From Viscum album (lineage: Eukaryota; Streptophyta; Magnoliopsida; Santalales; Viscaceae), in NCBI GenBank assembly GCA_963277665.1, contig OY728165.1:1761718772-1761782771 (forward strand): a stretch of 64,000 bases of DNA, written 5' to 3'. Below the pieces are notes generated by a model. That model saw only the letters and a program-made list of their open reading frames with translations. It searched no databases and was not told the origin of the DNA. Of the stretch, positions 51,475 through 64,000 are shown one piece after another. Position 1 is the first letter of the stretch; every line of letters starts with the position of its first letter. A program made the position numbers and the translations under genes.

Positions 51475-51940
51475 TTCATGGAGATGGTAGGCCGTACGTA
51501 CGCATGAACGCTACTTTCATTTTTTTTCATATTATTGGAATTAAAAAAAATGAGACATATATATATTATAATTCCAGAAATATATCTATCATTTATAAGT
51601 AATATATTAATAATATATAACCATTATATATATGTACTTGTAATTTTACAAAACATTTGGAGATTAAAAATGAAATGTACCATTCATGGAGACGATAATT
51701 CGTACATACGCATGAATGCTACTATCATTTCTATGTCATATTAATGGAATTAAAACTAAATGAGAGATATGTATATTTTAATTCCAGAATTATATTAATC
51801 ATTTAGATGTAACATATATCATATATATCCATTATATATATGTACTTATAATAGTACATTACATTTGGTGATAAGAAATGAAATGCACCGTTAATGGAGA
51901 CGGTAAGTCGTACGTACGCATGAACGCTACTTTCATTTCT
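51475..51940 (-). repeat. three tandem units in nested 5' LTR, 208-bp period
   Basis: gagatggtaggccgtacgtacg, gagacgataattcgtacatacg and gagacggtaagtcgtacgtacg begin at 51481, 51689 and 51897, exactly 208 bases apart. Each copy contains or nearly contains the cgtacgtacg palindrome and is followed by catgaa(c/t)gctac. Confidence 0.85.
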
Positions 51941-52640
51941 ATCTCATAATTTAATGGAATGAAATAATAATGATATAAAGTTGTATTATAATTCCTGTAT
52001 AACATCATGTATAATAACTTTAAATCTATCATTTATACATCCCACATATGGCATTAATGAATCAAATCACTTTGAGGGGGCGGTAGTCCGCATTTCCTAA
52101 AATGAATTTATCGCATTTAACCACAATGGAAACCATAAAGAATTGACACAAATGAAAAATACAGAAGGCTAAGTAAAACATAAACATATTATATATCATA
52201 TATATATATAGTTTCATCTTAATGTTCTCCTTTTAAGGTGTTATATGAGTGTTGAACAATCCTTGTTTCGTGAGGCAGAAAGTAACCATCCACAGAAACA
52301 TTATGTTCTTTAACCATTAGACGTAGGTGTGTGTATGTGTAGCTCGAATCCATATTATAAAAACATCCTAGTATATGTAAGATACTGGTTTTGTTACAAA
52401 ATAAATGAATAAATAGAGTTTATGGGGTTGAAGAAGCAAAATAAAACATAAGAACACAAGAGAAGACACTACCTTTAAATCGGGTAACCCTTTTTTATTT
52501 GAGATCAAAGGCTTCCTTGGGAAGACTTCTGCCATAAGTGAGGCTTATAGGAGTAATAGAGGGATTTCTAGAGACAAAATGGGCAGGGTTTTGCTGAGCC
52601 AAAGGCTTTGGAATTGTGGGTAAGGTGGTAGAGATGGGGG

Positions 52641-52649
52641 CCTTTTATA
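52641..52649 (-). promoter_or_regulatory. TATA box of nested 5' LTR
   Basis: The minus strand reads tataaaagg in the conserved cctctcctcttataaaaggccc context. Confidence 0.75.
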
Positions 52650-54283
52650 AGAGGAGAGGAGGGGCACTCTTGGAATGTTAAGAGAAGATACTTTATTATA
52701 AAATGATTTTTGGATAAAAAGGGTCCCAAAATTATATATTTAGAGGATTATTTGATAATATTTCTATATCCACCCATAAAATAGGTTTTTGACATGTGTA
52801 GGTCTTAGATTTTACAATATCTTTTCATTTTATTTAAATCATTAAATAATGAGGTAATCGATGCATCATCATGGTGTCATAACTAATTTAATTTATATAA
52901 TGTCTAAAAATTATGAAACAAATATCATGACGTAGGAAATATTTTTAGCTTTATAATTAATATTTATAGTCAAAAATATGACTTGTATAACCCCATTTAA
53001 GAATTGTTGTAGTAAAATAACTCATGTTTGTGACATTTTAATTTTAACTTTAAATAAAAAGTTATAAATGTCATTTTCCTACCAAAGTGGCTCCATGAGG
53101 TCCCCAAGTTGACCCATGGATTGTCTTGGTAGGCCATGACACATCCAATAAGGATAGAGCTTGAGTTTAGGTCATTTCATATAATTAAAACAATATTTTT
53201 ACCTTAAACTACACTAATTACCTCTAATCGCGATTAAAAAACATTAAAGTTACTATTCACCAAAAAATTATTTTAATCCAATTGAACCACATTTTAATTA
53301 TTAAGGAAAACCATGTATGTTGAATTTTTGAAATTCAAAACACAGAGTTGGTAAAATTTCTTTTAAACGAAAAATAATTTTTTTAAGTACCACTTAGTGG
53401 TTTCACTATTCATCAAAAACTGAAGTTTTTCAGAAAAATACCAAAACATCACCCTAAGATATATTTGATATTTCCAATTAAAATATAAACTCTATTTTAA
53501 AAAATTAAAAACATATAATTTTCATTAATTAATTTAATAATTAATTCTCGCTGTCATAGCAAATAGCGCGTTTTTATGAAACAATAAGTATCAAAAGATT
53601 GACACTAGTTTAAGTCCAATTTCAAAGTGATATTAATTCCAATGACCGCTATTGTATTAAATGGTAAAAATATATTATAATTCATCTCTAAAACAAATTT
53701 AAAAGATAATATAATCATATAAATAAATTATACTAAAAATAGTTTTTGAATTAAAATACAACATTTTTCACTATTCATTAAAAATTGAACTTTATCAGAA
53801 AAATACCAAAAATTTACACAAAGTAAATTTTGATGTCCCGATTATAAAAAAGAGTTCTATTTGGTCCAATAGAATGTATAAGAGTGACCAAAACTATATT
53901 TAATGACGGTTCTCCATCAAAATGTGATAAGTGAACCTTTAGTGAAAATTTTGGTATAAATGCCTAGAATTGAATTCTTTTCATATTTTAATCCTTTATC
54001 ATTAATTGGATTAATGTAAAAACATTTAAAAAAACATATATAATCATATTTTAGTTATTTCCATCCATTCCTGCCAATACAACGTCTATGTGTTAACTAC
54101 CATTTATAATAATATTATTTTATTACTTGTGTGCAACATAAGATTTCAAAGAAACTCTTTGTTGCGTATCAGGTACGATATCGAACATAGCAAACCCATT
54201 AAAGTAAAATTTATATTTAATTCTAAAATATTAATAAATATGAAAATGTATTATTCCTTATTTACCTGGGATGTTACATAATA

Positions 54284-54720
54284 GAATAATTTTCAAATAG
54301 AAAAAATAATATGTGAATTATTTACAAGAACATATAACGTGATTTGAAAACTCCACATTATTGGCCATGCAATCAAGAAACCGTGAATTTATTATCTACA
54401 TTGTGCAATCATTGAATGGAATTTTTTTTGTCACAATGAATTAGGATTTTTTATTTATTTTTCTTCTTGGAAGTTGGAACATAATGATTTAAATTACAGT
54501 ACACGTGATTTTGAAATTGGTTTTTTCTTTTTTTTTCATTAAAAATGTGAAGGAATCATATGTATGGCATAAATTGTGTAATACATACTGATCCCAAATG
54601 ATTGAAATATATATTCACTCAAAAATAAATGATCATGATATGTAGGATATGGCTGGGATTAATCAAGGACTAGGATTTCATAATTCATTAACATGTTGAA
54701 ACAAAAATAAAGTGGAAGAT
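54284..54720 (+). pseudogene. RNase H of outer element, resuming after the nested insertion
   Basis: The plus strand reads DLNYSTRDFEIG, a Phe-rich stretch, SLKM, stop, RNHMYGIN and then a KYIFTQK-like phrase and IKD-DFII. This parallels the nested element's [28 protein letters not shown] and [10 protein letters not shown]. The first part of the domain (the SDAS motif) is unrecognisable. It is the continuation of the outer RT that ended at about 43260. Confidence 0.75.
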
Positions 54721-55029
54721 CTTTGGAGTAAATAAATTATTTCTACATTAACCAAGATACATTTGGAACATAATTATTTGGTAAATGATTTCATGAAGTT
54801 TTTCATGGTAATTTTTGGTGCAGAAAATATCTCAATTTTGTTTTAGGTTTTAGTGAAATCATATATATCAGACATAATTATGTAAGGGTAGAAGGAAGAC
54901 AGTGAGTTATATAAAATGGAATAATTGTTTTTGAAGTGTATTCTACATGAGTATATAATTTATAAAGATTTTGTTTTTATATTTGGAATGATATATTGTG
55001 TGCCTTGTGATTCATAATTGGAGAAATAT

Positions 55030-55830
55030 TTTTCATTTTAATCTCATTGATTTCCATTTTTTGTTCATTCGAGAAACACTATGTTGTACAGAGACCTTCT
55101 AGAGTATTACTACTGGGTTGGAATTAAAATAGATATTTTTGACATTACGTATATATATATGTTATTTTCCATTTTGATAAAGCACATTGGATGTTACCAA
55201 AATTGATGATTAATCCATTACTAGTACCAGTATGTAAATTGAAAAATATAATCATGGATTTCAAAATTGGATTACTAAAAACTTATTGATTTAACAATCT
55301 AATTTGGGTTATTATTGATCAATTTAACAAATCTACTAATTTTTTTCTATTTGAGATACTCTATCTCTAGATCATATTTATTGGTTGTATATTAAATAGA
55401 TATTCATGTTACATGGTGTTCCACTATCCATTTTATGTTATCATGATCCTAGGTTCGCTTCTAACTTGTGGAAAGGCCTTCAGAAGTCATTGGGTATGGA
55501 ATTAGATGTATATACATATTTTATTTATCAATTGTATGAGTAGTCAGAATAAACAATACACACATTAGGGGATATTATACATTCATTATTGATATGTAAC
55601 CAAGGATTTTGGGATTAACATATATCAATGGTATAGTATTTTTATAATAATTGATTTTATAACATTATACACATGGAACGATTTGAGGCATTATATGGAA
55701 AGCAGTGCTGAACTCAAACTTTTTGGGATGAAGTGGGTAATTGGATGGTAATGGGGCCAAAATTGATATATGAAATGATAAAAAAAGTTTAGTTGATTCA
55801 AGGGAACATGATAATAGCATAGATCAGGAA
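55030..55830 (+). pseudogene. integrase of outer element
   Basis: A decayed HHCC remnant (SVHPG--LYRDLLEYYYWVGIK spread over two frames) lies at 55040-55130. Then comes VIIDQFNKSTNFF with the first catalytic Asp (about 55310), and HDPRFASNLWKGLQKSLGME with the second (about 55443). After stops come SE-TIHTLGDIIH and ERFEALYGKQC, QTFWDEVGNWMVMGPKLIYE and MIKKV. The order matches the nested integrase residue for residue in many places. Multiple stops make it inactive. Confidence 0.85.
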
Positions 55831-56319
55831 GAAGAGTTACATAGATAACTAGAGGAGGGTCAGTTATTTTAGTTATGTGATCTTTTATTTCTCAAACATT
55901 CTCCTTTGAAAAGTGTTAAAAAATTTTGTAAGTAGTGGAATCTATGTCAATGGTTCATATGAACCTACGAAATGTGGGATAATGTTGTTATAGTTTCTTA
56001 AAGAGTGGCATTACATCCAATTTCTTCCCAGGTAAACAGTTTTATTCATATTTCAAGTTTAAGAATGTATATGCCAGATCCATCTCAGATTAGAGTCCTA
56101 ATGTAGTTTAGTAAGAATAGTTTATTTTATATGAGTTAACGAATGTATAGATTATTGAAAATAGAGAAAAAGTGTTGCAGAATAAGTAGATTCACCATGA
56201 TAAGGTTTTATGAAAAAACTGTATTCTTAAAGTTGAAGCATGGGATGTTGAAAATACTATGTTGGAGAAATACCACCAATTATTTTATTAGTAAATAAAA
56301 TTGTGAGGACGCAATTTCT
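55831..56319 (+). pseudogene. integrase tail and chromodomain-like end of outer element
   Basis: The pieces in order are HPISSQVNSFIHISSLRMYM, PDPSQIRVLM and WRNTTNYFISK, parallel to the nested element's VFHVSMLRMYMPDSSHV and WKNYIVKEATW phrases. The final phrase gtgaggacgcaatttct corresponds to the pre-polypurine sequence of the other two elements. Confidence 0.65.
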
Positions 56320-56334
56320 AAAAGTTGGGAATGA
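56320..56334 (+). other. polypurine tract of outer element
   Basis: aaaagttgggaatga directly precedes the LTR start; two T's interrupt the purine run. Confidence 0.6.
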
Positions 56335-59300
56335 TGTAACATTCTACGTAAATTATATAATTTCAATTTTGGAGATATATTAATATTTATAAATTACATA
56401 TTAATTTAAAATTAATGGGGATGTTATGTATGATAGTGTACTCGACACACAAGAATGGTTTTCTCTGAAATCTTATGTTTCACAGAAGTCTGAGTTATAC
56501 TGCAAAATAATATATAAATTTCTTCTAAATTGTAGTTATATCCTAGCTGTTATATAGGCTAGAATGAAGAGGAATAATTGTATTATCTTTATCCATGTTT
56601 ATTAAATAGTATTACTTTATTCCAATAAAATTTAGAGGCTATTAAAGAAAATTAATCCAAATTTAAACCTAAAATACTCTATTTTTTTAAAAGGCTTTTT
56701 TGCCAGATTTTGATAGAGAACCCATATTAAATATAGATTTTTTAAATTTTATAATTTTTATTTGAAATAATTAAAATCTTCTTTGGAATCGGGGAATCAA
56801 AATTTAATTTTGTCGAATATTTTATTTTATCTAATAAAATTCATATTTTCATGAAGAGTGAAAAATAGTACATTTTAATTCAAAACTAATTTTTAATCTA
56901 ATTTATTTGTAAAAATAAATTGGAAATTTTATTAGGTTTAAACTATAATTATATTATTATTTTTTAATTTTAATGTAATTAAAGTCTTTCTATGAAATTT
57001 AAAATTGTAATCGAATTGAAAAACAATGTGAATTTTTGAATATTTTACTTAATAAAGATTATTTCTCATTTTGACAATGATATTCCTTATTTAATTTAAT
57101 TTTACCACTACTGTGTATTTAATTGTAAAAAAGTTACATACATGGTTGTCATCAGTATAAAAAATGAGGTTCAATATGATCCAAATACTATTTGGTGATT
57201 AGTATCTTTAGTATTTTATTAACCACAGTTAAAGGTAAATAGTGTAATAACATGCAAAATTAAAATTATAATATTATAAAATCACACTAACACATTCACT
57301 AATCATATTTTAAGAGTTATTTTCATCGAATAAAATCTATGGGTCTAAATTGTTGTTAATGAATGGAATTTGGGTTTGATTATTGCATTTATAACATTTA
57401 ATTGAATGTAATGGAAAATATGTTATTATCATGGTCTTATTAATAAAAATTTTAACATTGTCATATATAAGTGATATCATAGACTACGAATACTACTTAT
57501 ATATATAAATATATTAACTACATTATTCTAATTTATTTATAATTTTTAATAATTCAAAAATTATATTTATTTATGACACAATGATGATGTAGTAAAAGAT
57601 TTGGTGAAGAAAAAATAAAATAAATGATATTAAAAATATTTTAAACAAATCGTACTACTTGATACATTCCAAGAATTATATTGATTATTATGATATTTTA
57701 GCATTTAGTTAATGTAGATTCTGTTTGGAATCGAGGAGATACAATTAATTAAAAATGTCATGTAATGAATAGTGTGAAAATTGATATAATTCAAATATTA
57801 ACATATAAAATATTTAAATAAATGATAATTTTTTTGTAAAAATGATTATTTCACCAAATATTTGTTATCATTATATAAATACAATTAACTATTCCTTTTT
57901 TGGTCATTTTTCATGATTTTGTAATTAATTTTACTCTCAAAGAGGAAATTAATTGATAAAATGGTAAGAGTTAAAATGGATTAAAATAAACAAATTGGGA
58001 CTAAAAAATATCTAAAAAATGTCTAATTCATATTTTAAATTATATTTGGACTAATAATCATCCTATATTATAATGAAATTAGTTTTTAACTATTTGGAAT
58101 CAAATTTTTAATTTATATTAATTTAATACTTTTTATAATTACAAGGGTGCCCCTACTCTCTCTTATGAAAACGAACCTATTACCCTTTGTTAATCACATT
58201 AAAAAACCATTTTCATCATCAATGATCTATAAAAAATAGTCAAAATAATCCCACATAACATTAATGTGTCCTTAGTTTAGGAAAACATCCACTTTATAGG
58301 TGTTGAGGTGTTCTACAAAGACATCTAACCGAAGAAAAGGTGACATTTTCTTGAACTATTTATTTATTTTATTCTTCCACATCCATAAAATATTCATCGT
58401 CCATGATAAAATAATAACTCAAAATTCATCAATATAATTATATTTTTTAATTTTAATATAATCACATAAATCAATCTCCTCTCCGAGTAAATTGGAATGG
58501 AATTTATCGTTCGTGCGTACTTGTGTACTACAACATCCACGAACTGAACTAATTCATTTTCCATAAACATATCCCTTTTATAGTTTTAATAATTGAATTA
58601 ATGTTAATATTTTTTATTAATTACATATTAATTATGTTATTAAAATAATATATCAATTAAATTCATACTTTTCATGAAGATAAAAATGACAACATAATTC
58701 TTGCATACGTCTGAAATATCACCTCCATAAAGCAATGTGACAAATTAGTTTTATTTATATCAAATGAATGACATATATAAGTAAACATTTTATCAATTAA
58801 TATGAAATAAATTATTTTTTTATCATTCTAGATGGAAAAATAGTACACAATTTCATTCCATAACTATTAATGGGAAATGAAGAACGTTACTCAGGCATGT
58901 GTTTGGCTTACCGTCTCCATGAATATAATGCTATTCTTTTTTCCAATTTACGTCTCAAGATTATAAATATAGTTATACTTTTTATATAAAAATGATAATA
59001 AGGTCAGGAAAATTATTCTGGAGATGAAAGACTTATCACATAGACTAGTGACATCAGACCATGTTCATTTTCGACTCAAGAACTGAATATCGACAAAACA
59101 TCTGATATAAACATAATTAATTATGTAATTTTTATAACATGGAAAAATGTGATATAAAATAAATAATAAAATTTAAATTTTTTAAATAAATTATAAATTA
59201 TCCAATGTTTATTATTAAATATTTTACAGGTTCTACGTGTCAGGTTGGACTCAATATAAGGGACTTCATCTCAATATTCTTTCATTGACGAAAATATTGA

Positions 59301-60423
59301 TGTTAAACATGACCTTATTTTATAAGGGGGTAGTAAAGCCCTTTGATTTTAAATTTATTAATTTTTTTTCAAAAGTTATATTTTTATATGAGGCTTTTTC
59401 TTACTTTTCAAAATGAAAAAATGAATTTTTTTAAACGTCTACCCTGAGAATGATTTTTCTACCACCAAAATTGATATATGATATTAGGATTCCTCTATAT
59501 GACATTAATATTTTTTAAAAGAAAAATAAATCCCTTATTCCAATTTTTTATGTTTTAGTATTTACACTTATTTTAAAAGTGGATTTACTATTTTATTATC
59601 ACAAATGATTTCTTGTGATTGGAAATAAAAATTTTGTGTGAAATTTTGATAATTGCATCATTTGTGTGTAATTATTATATAATGGAACTTGGACCATTGG
59701 CCAATGAATTCATGATAAATAGAAGATGGTTTTTTATGTGATAAATCAAATATTGTTAGTTCCATAATAAACCACGATTGGGTGGTTGTGTTATAACATC
59801 CAATGCATTGGGTTTGGAAGTTGTCCCCATGGCTATTCCATTTGAAAGAGTCAAATTGTGGAATTCAACCATATAGTTATTCTATTGAAGTAATATTAGG
59901 AACCAAGTAACCATTATAAATAATATGTTTATTTATGTGTATTTCTAGGCAATATATTTATTATGATGAGGGTAAAAAATGAGCATATATTCAATGATGT
60001 GAAATTACAAATTCATAAAGGCGAACCGAGTTATTTTATGTTAAAGTATTTATTGTTTAATTTATTTTCACAAGAATTGTAGTTTTCCTTAGTTTCATAA
60101 CCCATATCATATTTTTTTATAACCATCACATTTTTTGAAATGTTTTTCATAGTATTTAGACAAGAATATAGTCAAATATGGGATCCATGAAAATTTATAC
60201 AGTATAAACATGAAAGGAAACCATTTTTATTTTTATACTTTTTTAGTTTTATGAAAAACTATACAGTGGGTATAAGATTCTAGTATTTAATATTATAGTT
60301 GTTATGTACGATTTAATGACCAATTCACTAATTCTCTAAACCTTAAAAGAACATCAATGTGAATTATTTTCAAATTATTTACTTAAATCAACCTTATGTA
60401 ATGTTTATGTCATTGGACTTATA
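56335..60423 (+). repeat. 3' LTR of outer element (copy A4, 4089 bp)
   Basis: It starts tgtaacattc and ends ggacttata by comparison with the 5' LTR end (ggccttata). Homology to 35666-40697 is clear in ordered blocks but with far more differences than between the nested pair, so the outer element is much older. The TATA region reads cttatgaaaacg at about 58163, too changed to be a box. The right limit is approximate. Confidence 0.75.
58500..58925 (+). repeat. three tandem units in 3' LTR of outer element
   Basis: The module core recurs near 58530 (acatccacgaac), 58719 (tcacctccat) and 58909 (taccgtctccatgaa), about 190 bases apart, matching the three units in the 5' LTR. Confidence 0.65.
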
Positions 60424-63400
60424 TTTAGAAGAGAATATGTTTCATATACAAAATAATATATCTGTAACACCATATATATATATTTATAATTCATAATTGA
60501 AATTAAATTTTTATTCATTGTTCTTATATTATAACCAATTATTAGAATGTTATTCTTTATCATCCTCTCAAACCATTATTTTTTAAAAAATACATATGAT
60601 ATAAAAATAGGAATATAGAATGTCACACTTCTCTCTTCGACATATAATTTAATAATTCAATATTTATAATATATCTATACAATTTATTTTTAATTATGCA
60701 TTAAAATATATTCCACTCATATTACTAGAACTCCTAAAAACAATTTTATATGCCAACATTTATCCAACACATAATCAAAGGGTTGTGTTTGATTACAATT
60801 TCTTCCCAAAAGTTATATCATTATAGATATATCCCAATAATTGTTTTAGGACATTATGTGTTAAATAATCCAAAACAAATCTCCAAATTATCATTCTATT
60901 ACATCGATCATAAATTCTATTCAATTATACCAGATATTATAAAACCCACTACCTTATCTAATTATCTCTTCCTTTATCGCATAGTATTTTAAAATTCATC
61001 AATTCCACATATGGGTATCATTTTTCATCATTTAGGGTCGATAAAATGATATTATCCAAAAAAATCTAATGTTATCCTTTTTGGATGTCCAAATAATACA
61101 TTATTATTCATTATTTCTATTCATAAAATTTTTTAATTTTGTTCAATGTTTTTATTCATTCCATGAAATCACATTCTTATATTGTATAGAACTATACTCA
61201 ACATTGTGAGTCCTTTAAAAATTCCAATGAATATATCATAGTGTGTTAAAAAAAATAATTTTTTATGATATAATAGTTCATTGGTGAGTATTATTTTCCT
61301 TAGGGAAAATCACATCTATAGAGCCATCAAATTCGCCCAAGAAACCTTCATAGCATGATTCATCGGTAATAACGTCTTCCAAAAACCACTAAATCTAGAA
61401 AAGTAGGATTTATTATATATTATCATTCATAAATATATTTTTTATTTCATAAAAATTATTCTCCTTCTCATTTTCAAACACATAGCTAATTTTTCCACAA
61501 ATTTACATCACGACATGTTGAATAGTTTCATGAAACATCTTACTCACAAATGAAATAAGAAAATACTTTTACTTGCACAGGGAAGACATTGAATATTTTT
61601 ATTTTTCAATCATCAAATTAAATCTTTTAACAATAAAACCCTTGAAGAAGTTAACAAAATATATGATTCTATCTAATAACCATTATAATATTTACTAATC
61701 ACCCTTAATGTGATACTATCTACCTTCTTATAATTGATAATAATTTTTTATTCTTCATGTTCCAATTGTAATTAATAATGTCCATAATTTAAATAGTGAT
61801 TCAATGTATTATAGAAAATATTATGTATTTATCTCTATGTAAAATATTATATATCTTAGGGAAAATTACACACTCGGCCTACCAATAATAATTTTTTTTA
61901 AAAAATTAATTCCTTTCATAATCCATTTTCCTATGCCAGGATTTATACCCAATAAATTCAGAATAGAACTCTGCCATCCCATTTCATAAAAATAAAATAT
62001 TCAACCATCTTCATATCAACACACCAAATGACTATGAAACTAATAAATCAATCTATGAATAAGTATCTTAGCTCATCTACACAATGGTAAGTGGAACTAT
62101 GTAAACTTATTCGATGAATCCACAATGATCATTGTAATGTCTATAAGTCACCAATATATTCTTATTTTCTAGAACAAAAATACATAAAAATTCATCAAAA
62201 AAACTAAACACTGCATCTTTGGATGAATAATTCAACCCCTTTTATATTATTATAAATACTTATATAAATCTTTCTCCACCCATGGTGCATTCATCTCATT
62301 AAAATTTTTTAAATAGAATTCAATCTATAATCAAATATTTATTCTTCTTTTCAAACACCCTTGGGTTTCTCTATATTTTCCTAGATTTCCTATCCCCATT
62401 CATCTCTGAAATTTCATATTGTTACCTGAATCTTCATTTACTCCCCATACTTTAGGCATCTCATTACAACAAATTTTAAATGTTATTTGAAAACTGAAAT
62501 TTGAGGAAATATGTTTTCCCCCAACATAATACATCTTTTTAAAGTGAAAAATGTTTCACTACTTTGTAATGTAATATTTTTCCTATAAATTTTAAAAAAC
62601 TGTATATATCTATAAAACACTTATCAGTAAACAATATAAAATTTAACTATATAAATATTAAGCTATTTAAAAAAAATTAATTTCATTCTATGATCTTAAT
62701 GTTTTTATCCATTTAACCTAATTTCAACTAAATTATCAATAACATACATATTGGTCGATTCTATATTCATTCACCTTTTGGAATAAAAAATTTTAAATAG
62801 ACAAATACATTAAAATTTAGTAATTATCCAACAAGATGATTCAATTATTATATATAATCCATTATAATATTTTCATTTATCCAAATAAAACACATATTAA
62901 ATATAAATATAAAATTTAATTCATCCTTTAATCACAAAAAATTAATTTAATAATACATAAAATTACCGTAAAATTTTTATTGAGTTAATTTATTACATGG
63001 AATTATCTCTTTCAATAATTATTTATGTCTATATAGCCAAGTCATTATGTAAGAAACATGATTATTAGTTAACAATTTCAATATTTTCCATGTAACTACC
63101 ATGATTAAAAAAATATTTTAGAAACACTAAATATGATTTTACTGATTTTCAATAATCATATTTTAATATTAGTCACACTAACACTAACATATCATTAAAA
63201 ACCAAAAACCATAGGTGTGTGAGATACAACACACATATCTACTTAAATGTGAAAAACATATTACCCCACTATATATCTACAATTATATATTCCTTCCAAT
63301 AATTGTTCGTTATAAGATAAGGTTGATAATAATTTTAATTATCATCACCAACTCTCTATCAATATCTGTATCTGTTGAGACATTTATTTTTGATAATTTT

Positions 63401-64000
63401 CATAATAGGGAACCACATTTAAGAATTTCAATTATTCATAGAACTAATTCTTATTCTCCAAAAAACATATTTATATTACCACATTGGTCACTATTAAAAT
63501 TGATAAGGATGAAATATAGGACCCTTTATTCTTTTTACTCAATAAATATTTTCTATCATAGTGGGTTTTCACAAAAATATATATTTCATGATGAAACTTG
63601 ATTAACTATATTGTTATGCAAATTTCATTTGAACTTCCAAAAACAACTTTGAATCCTCTTCAATTATAGATTGGTTTCTGTATCATTATCTCCTACATTT
63701 CTTCATTAAACATTATATTTAACATTTAAAACCACAAATTATATATTTTAACATCATATTTAGTTATAACTACACCTATAAAACATGTACACATTGAGTT
63801 ATTGTCTATATATAAATTAACAAGGATTCAATAATTTTGAAGACTCTTACTTTATATATATCTTTCTGACACATATATCCATATCAAACATATCTCCTCC
63901 TTCAGTTGGCACCAATTCCTATTGGTATTAAAAATATTTATGTATATATGGAGAGGGAAAACTCACAATATGATATAATGAAATGTGGTTTTTCATGGTG
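60424..64000. other. AT-rich stretch, nothing identified
   Basis: There are no recognisable protein motifs on either strand. Frames at 60750-60992 and 63215-63601 are rich in Ile, Tyr and Phe, as expected from AT-rich DNA, and resemble nothing I know. A tgtaacaccatata at 60464 looks like an LTR start, but no purine tract precedes it and no LTR blocks follow. Confidence 0.45.

Larger units (their letters stand above)
49891..54278 (-). repeat. 5' LTR of nested element (4388 bp)
   Basis: On the minus strand it starts tgtaacatccc (54278) and ends ggggcattata (49891). It is paired with 43280-47597 and about 70 bp longer, part of which is explained by the missing segment in the chimeric third repeat unit of the 3' LTR. 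Confidence 0.9.
43275..54283 (-). mobile_element. nested Ty3/gypsy retrotransposon, minus strand, with TSD
   Basis: Homologous LTRs at 49891-54278 (5') and 43280-47597 (3') enclose a 2293-bp internal region with a primer-binding site at the right and a polypurine tract at the left. The 5-bp flanks taatg (43275-43279) and taata (54279-54283) form a target-site duplication with one G/A difference. The internal region runs from a short gag start directly into the end of RT and RNase H, then integrase; most of gag, protease and nearly all RT are missing. A copy in this state could move only with enzymes supplied in trans, unless the deletion came after insertion. It is clearly younger than its host element. 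Confidence 0.9.
35666..60423 (+). mobile_element. outer Ty3/gypsy retrotransposon, plus strand, split by a nested insertion
   Basis: Two homologous LTRs (35666-40697 and 56335-60423) in the same orientation flank gag, protease, RT (to about 43260) and then, after the nested element, RNase H, integrase and a C-terminal tail (54284-56310). A primer-binding site follows the left LTR and a purine tract precedes the right one. Flanks ctgag (35661-35665) and tttag (60424-60428) agree at three of five bases, so the target duplication is weak. Domain order (integrase after RNase H) and motif wording place it in Ty3/gypsy, probably a chromovirus of the Tekay/Del type because of the very long LTRs. Removing the nested element and the LTR insert leaves an element of about 12.7 kb. 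Every domain is broken. Confidence 0.85.

Noticed and set aside
60464..60480. tgtaacacc as the start of another LTR
   Set aside because: There is no polypurine tract before it and no ordered LTR blocks after it; a nine-base match is weak in this sequence.
60750..60992. 80-codon ORF
   Set aside because: Same reason: AT-driven composition and no recognisable family.
63215..63601. 128-codon ORF near the right end
   Set aside because: Composition is dominated by Ile, Tyr, Phe and His as in random AT-rich DNA; no motif or neighbour supports it.
1..64000. tRNA, rRNA, CRISPR or bacterial features
   Set aside because: No cloverleaf, rRNA signature or spaced direct-repeat array was found; the content is eukaryotic plant repeats.

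Overview
The window looks like a stretch of repeat-dense, heterochromatin-like nuclear DNA from a plant, probably a seed plant with a large genome; I cannot name the species. The evidence is the content: decayed Ty3/gypsy LTR retrotransposons with very long LTRs (about 3.6-4.4 kb), a Tat-lineage element carrying a second (archaeal-type) RNase H, and a plant mobile domain (PMD) reading frame. There is no intact host gene, tRNA, rRNA or CRISPR. Apart from a GC-rich block at about 0.7-2.03 kb the sequence is strongly AT-rich, and almost every coding relic carries stops and frameshifts.

Layout. 1-2860: a CACACA-rich tract, then a GC-rich block, then a promoter-like hairpin plus TATA; origin unresolved. 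2860-5308: a 5'-truncated plus-strand gypsy relic with gag and two damaged zinc knuckles but no recognisable pol, ending in a polypurine tract. 5309-8870: its 3' LTR (copy A1), followed without a gap by a leader-like segment (8871-9461). 9462-13581: another LTR of the same superfamily on the minus strand (copy A2), apparently solo. 13.73-about 17.4 kb: a decayed plus-strand ORF with a plant mobile domain. 20.95-27.6 kb, minus strand: a Tat-type gypsy body that reads, from high to low coordinate, gag, protease, acidic linker, reverse transcriptase, RNase H, second RNase H and integrase C-terminus. Beyond its gag lies a 33-bp tandem repeat (29.47-30.03 kb). The PMD frame is therefore antisense to, and downstream of, the Tat integrase.

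35.66-60.43 kb is a nested pair. The outer plus-strand gypsy element has LTRs at 35666-40697 and 56335-60423. Its internal region is split by a minus-strand gypsy element at 43280-54278, which is flanked by near-identical 5-bp duplications (taatg/taata). The outer RT stops at the left junction and the outer RNase H resumes at the right one. The inner element keeps RNase H and integrase but has lost most of gag, all of protease and almost all of RT. All six LTR copies share a TATA region and/or downstream sequence modules; in four of them a 188-208 bp unit is present in three copies (one of the twelve units is chimeric).

The most interesting items are the antisense PMD frame in the Tat element, the frame-preserving 33-bp/11-residue array, the triplicated LTR leader module with its chimeric third unit, and the single LTR flanked on one side by a polypurine tract and on the other by a leader. 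Boundaries of LTRs, TSDs, PBS and PPT were placed by eye from terminal motifs and cross-copy comparison; domain limits are approximate. 60.43-64.0 kb holds nothing I can identify.
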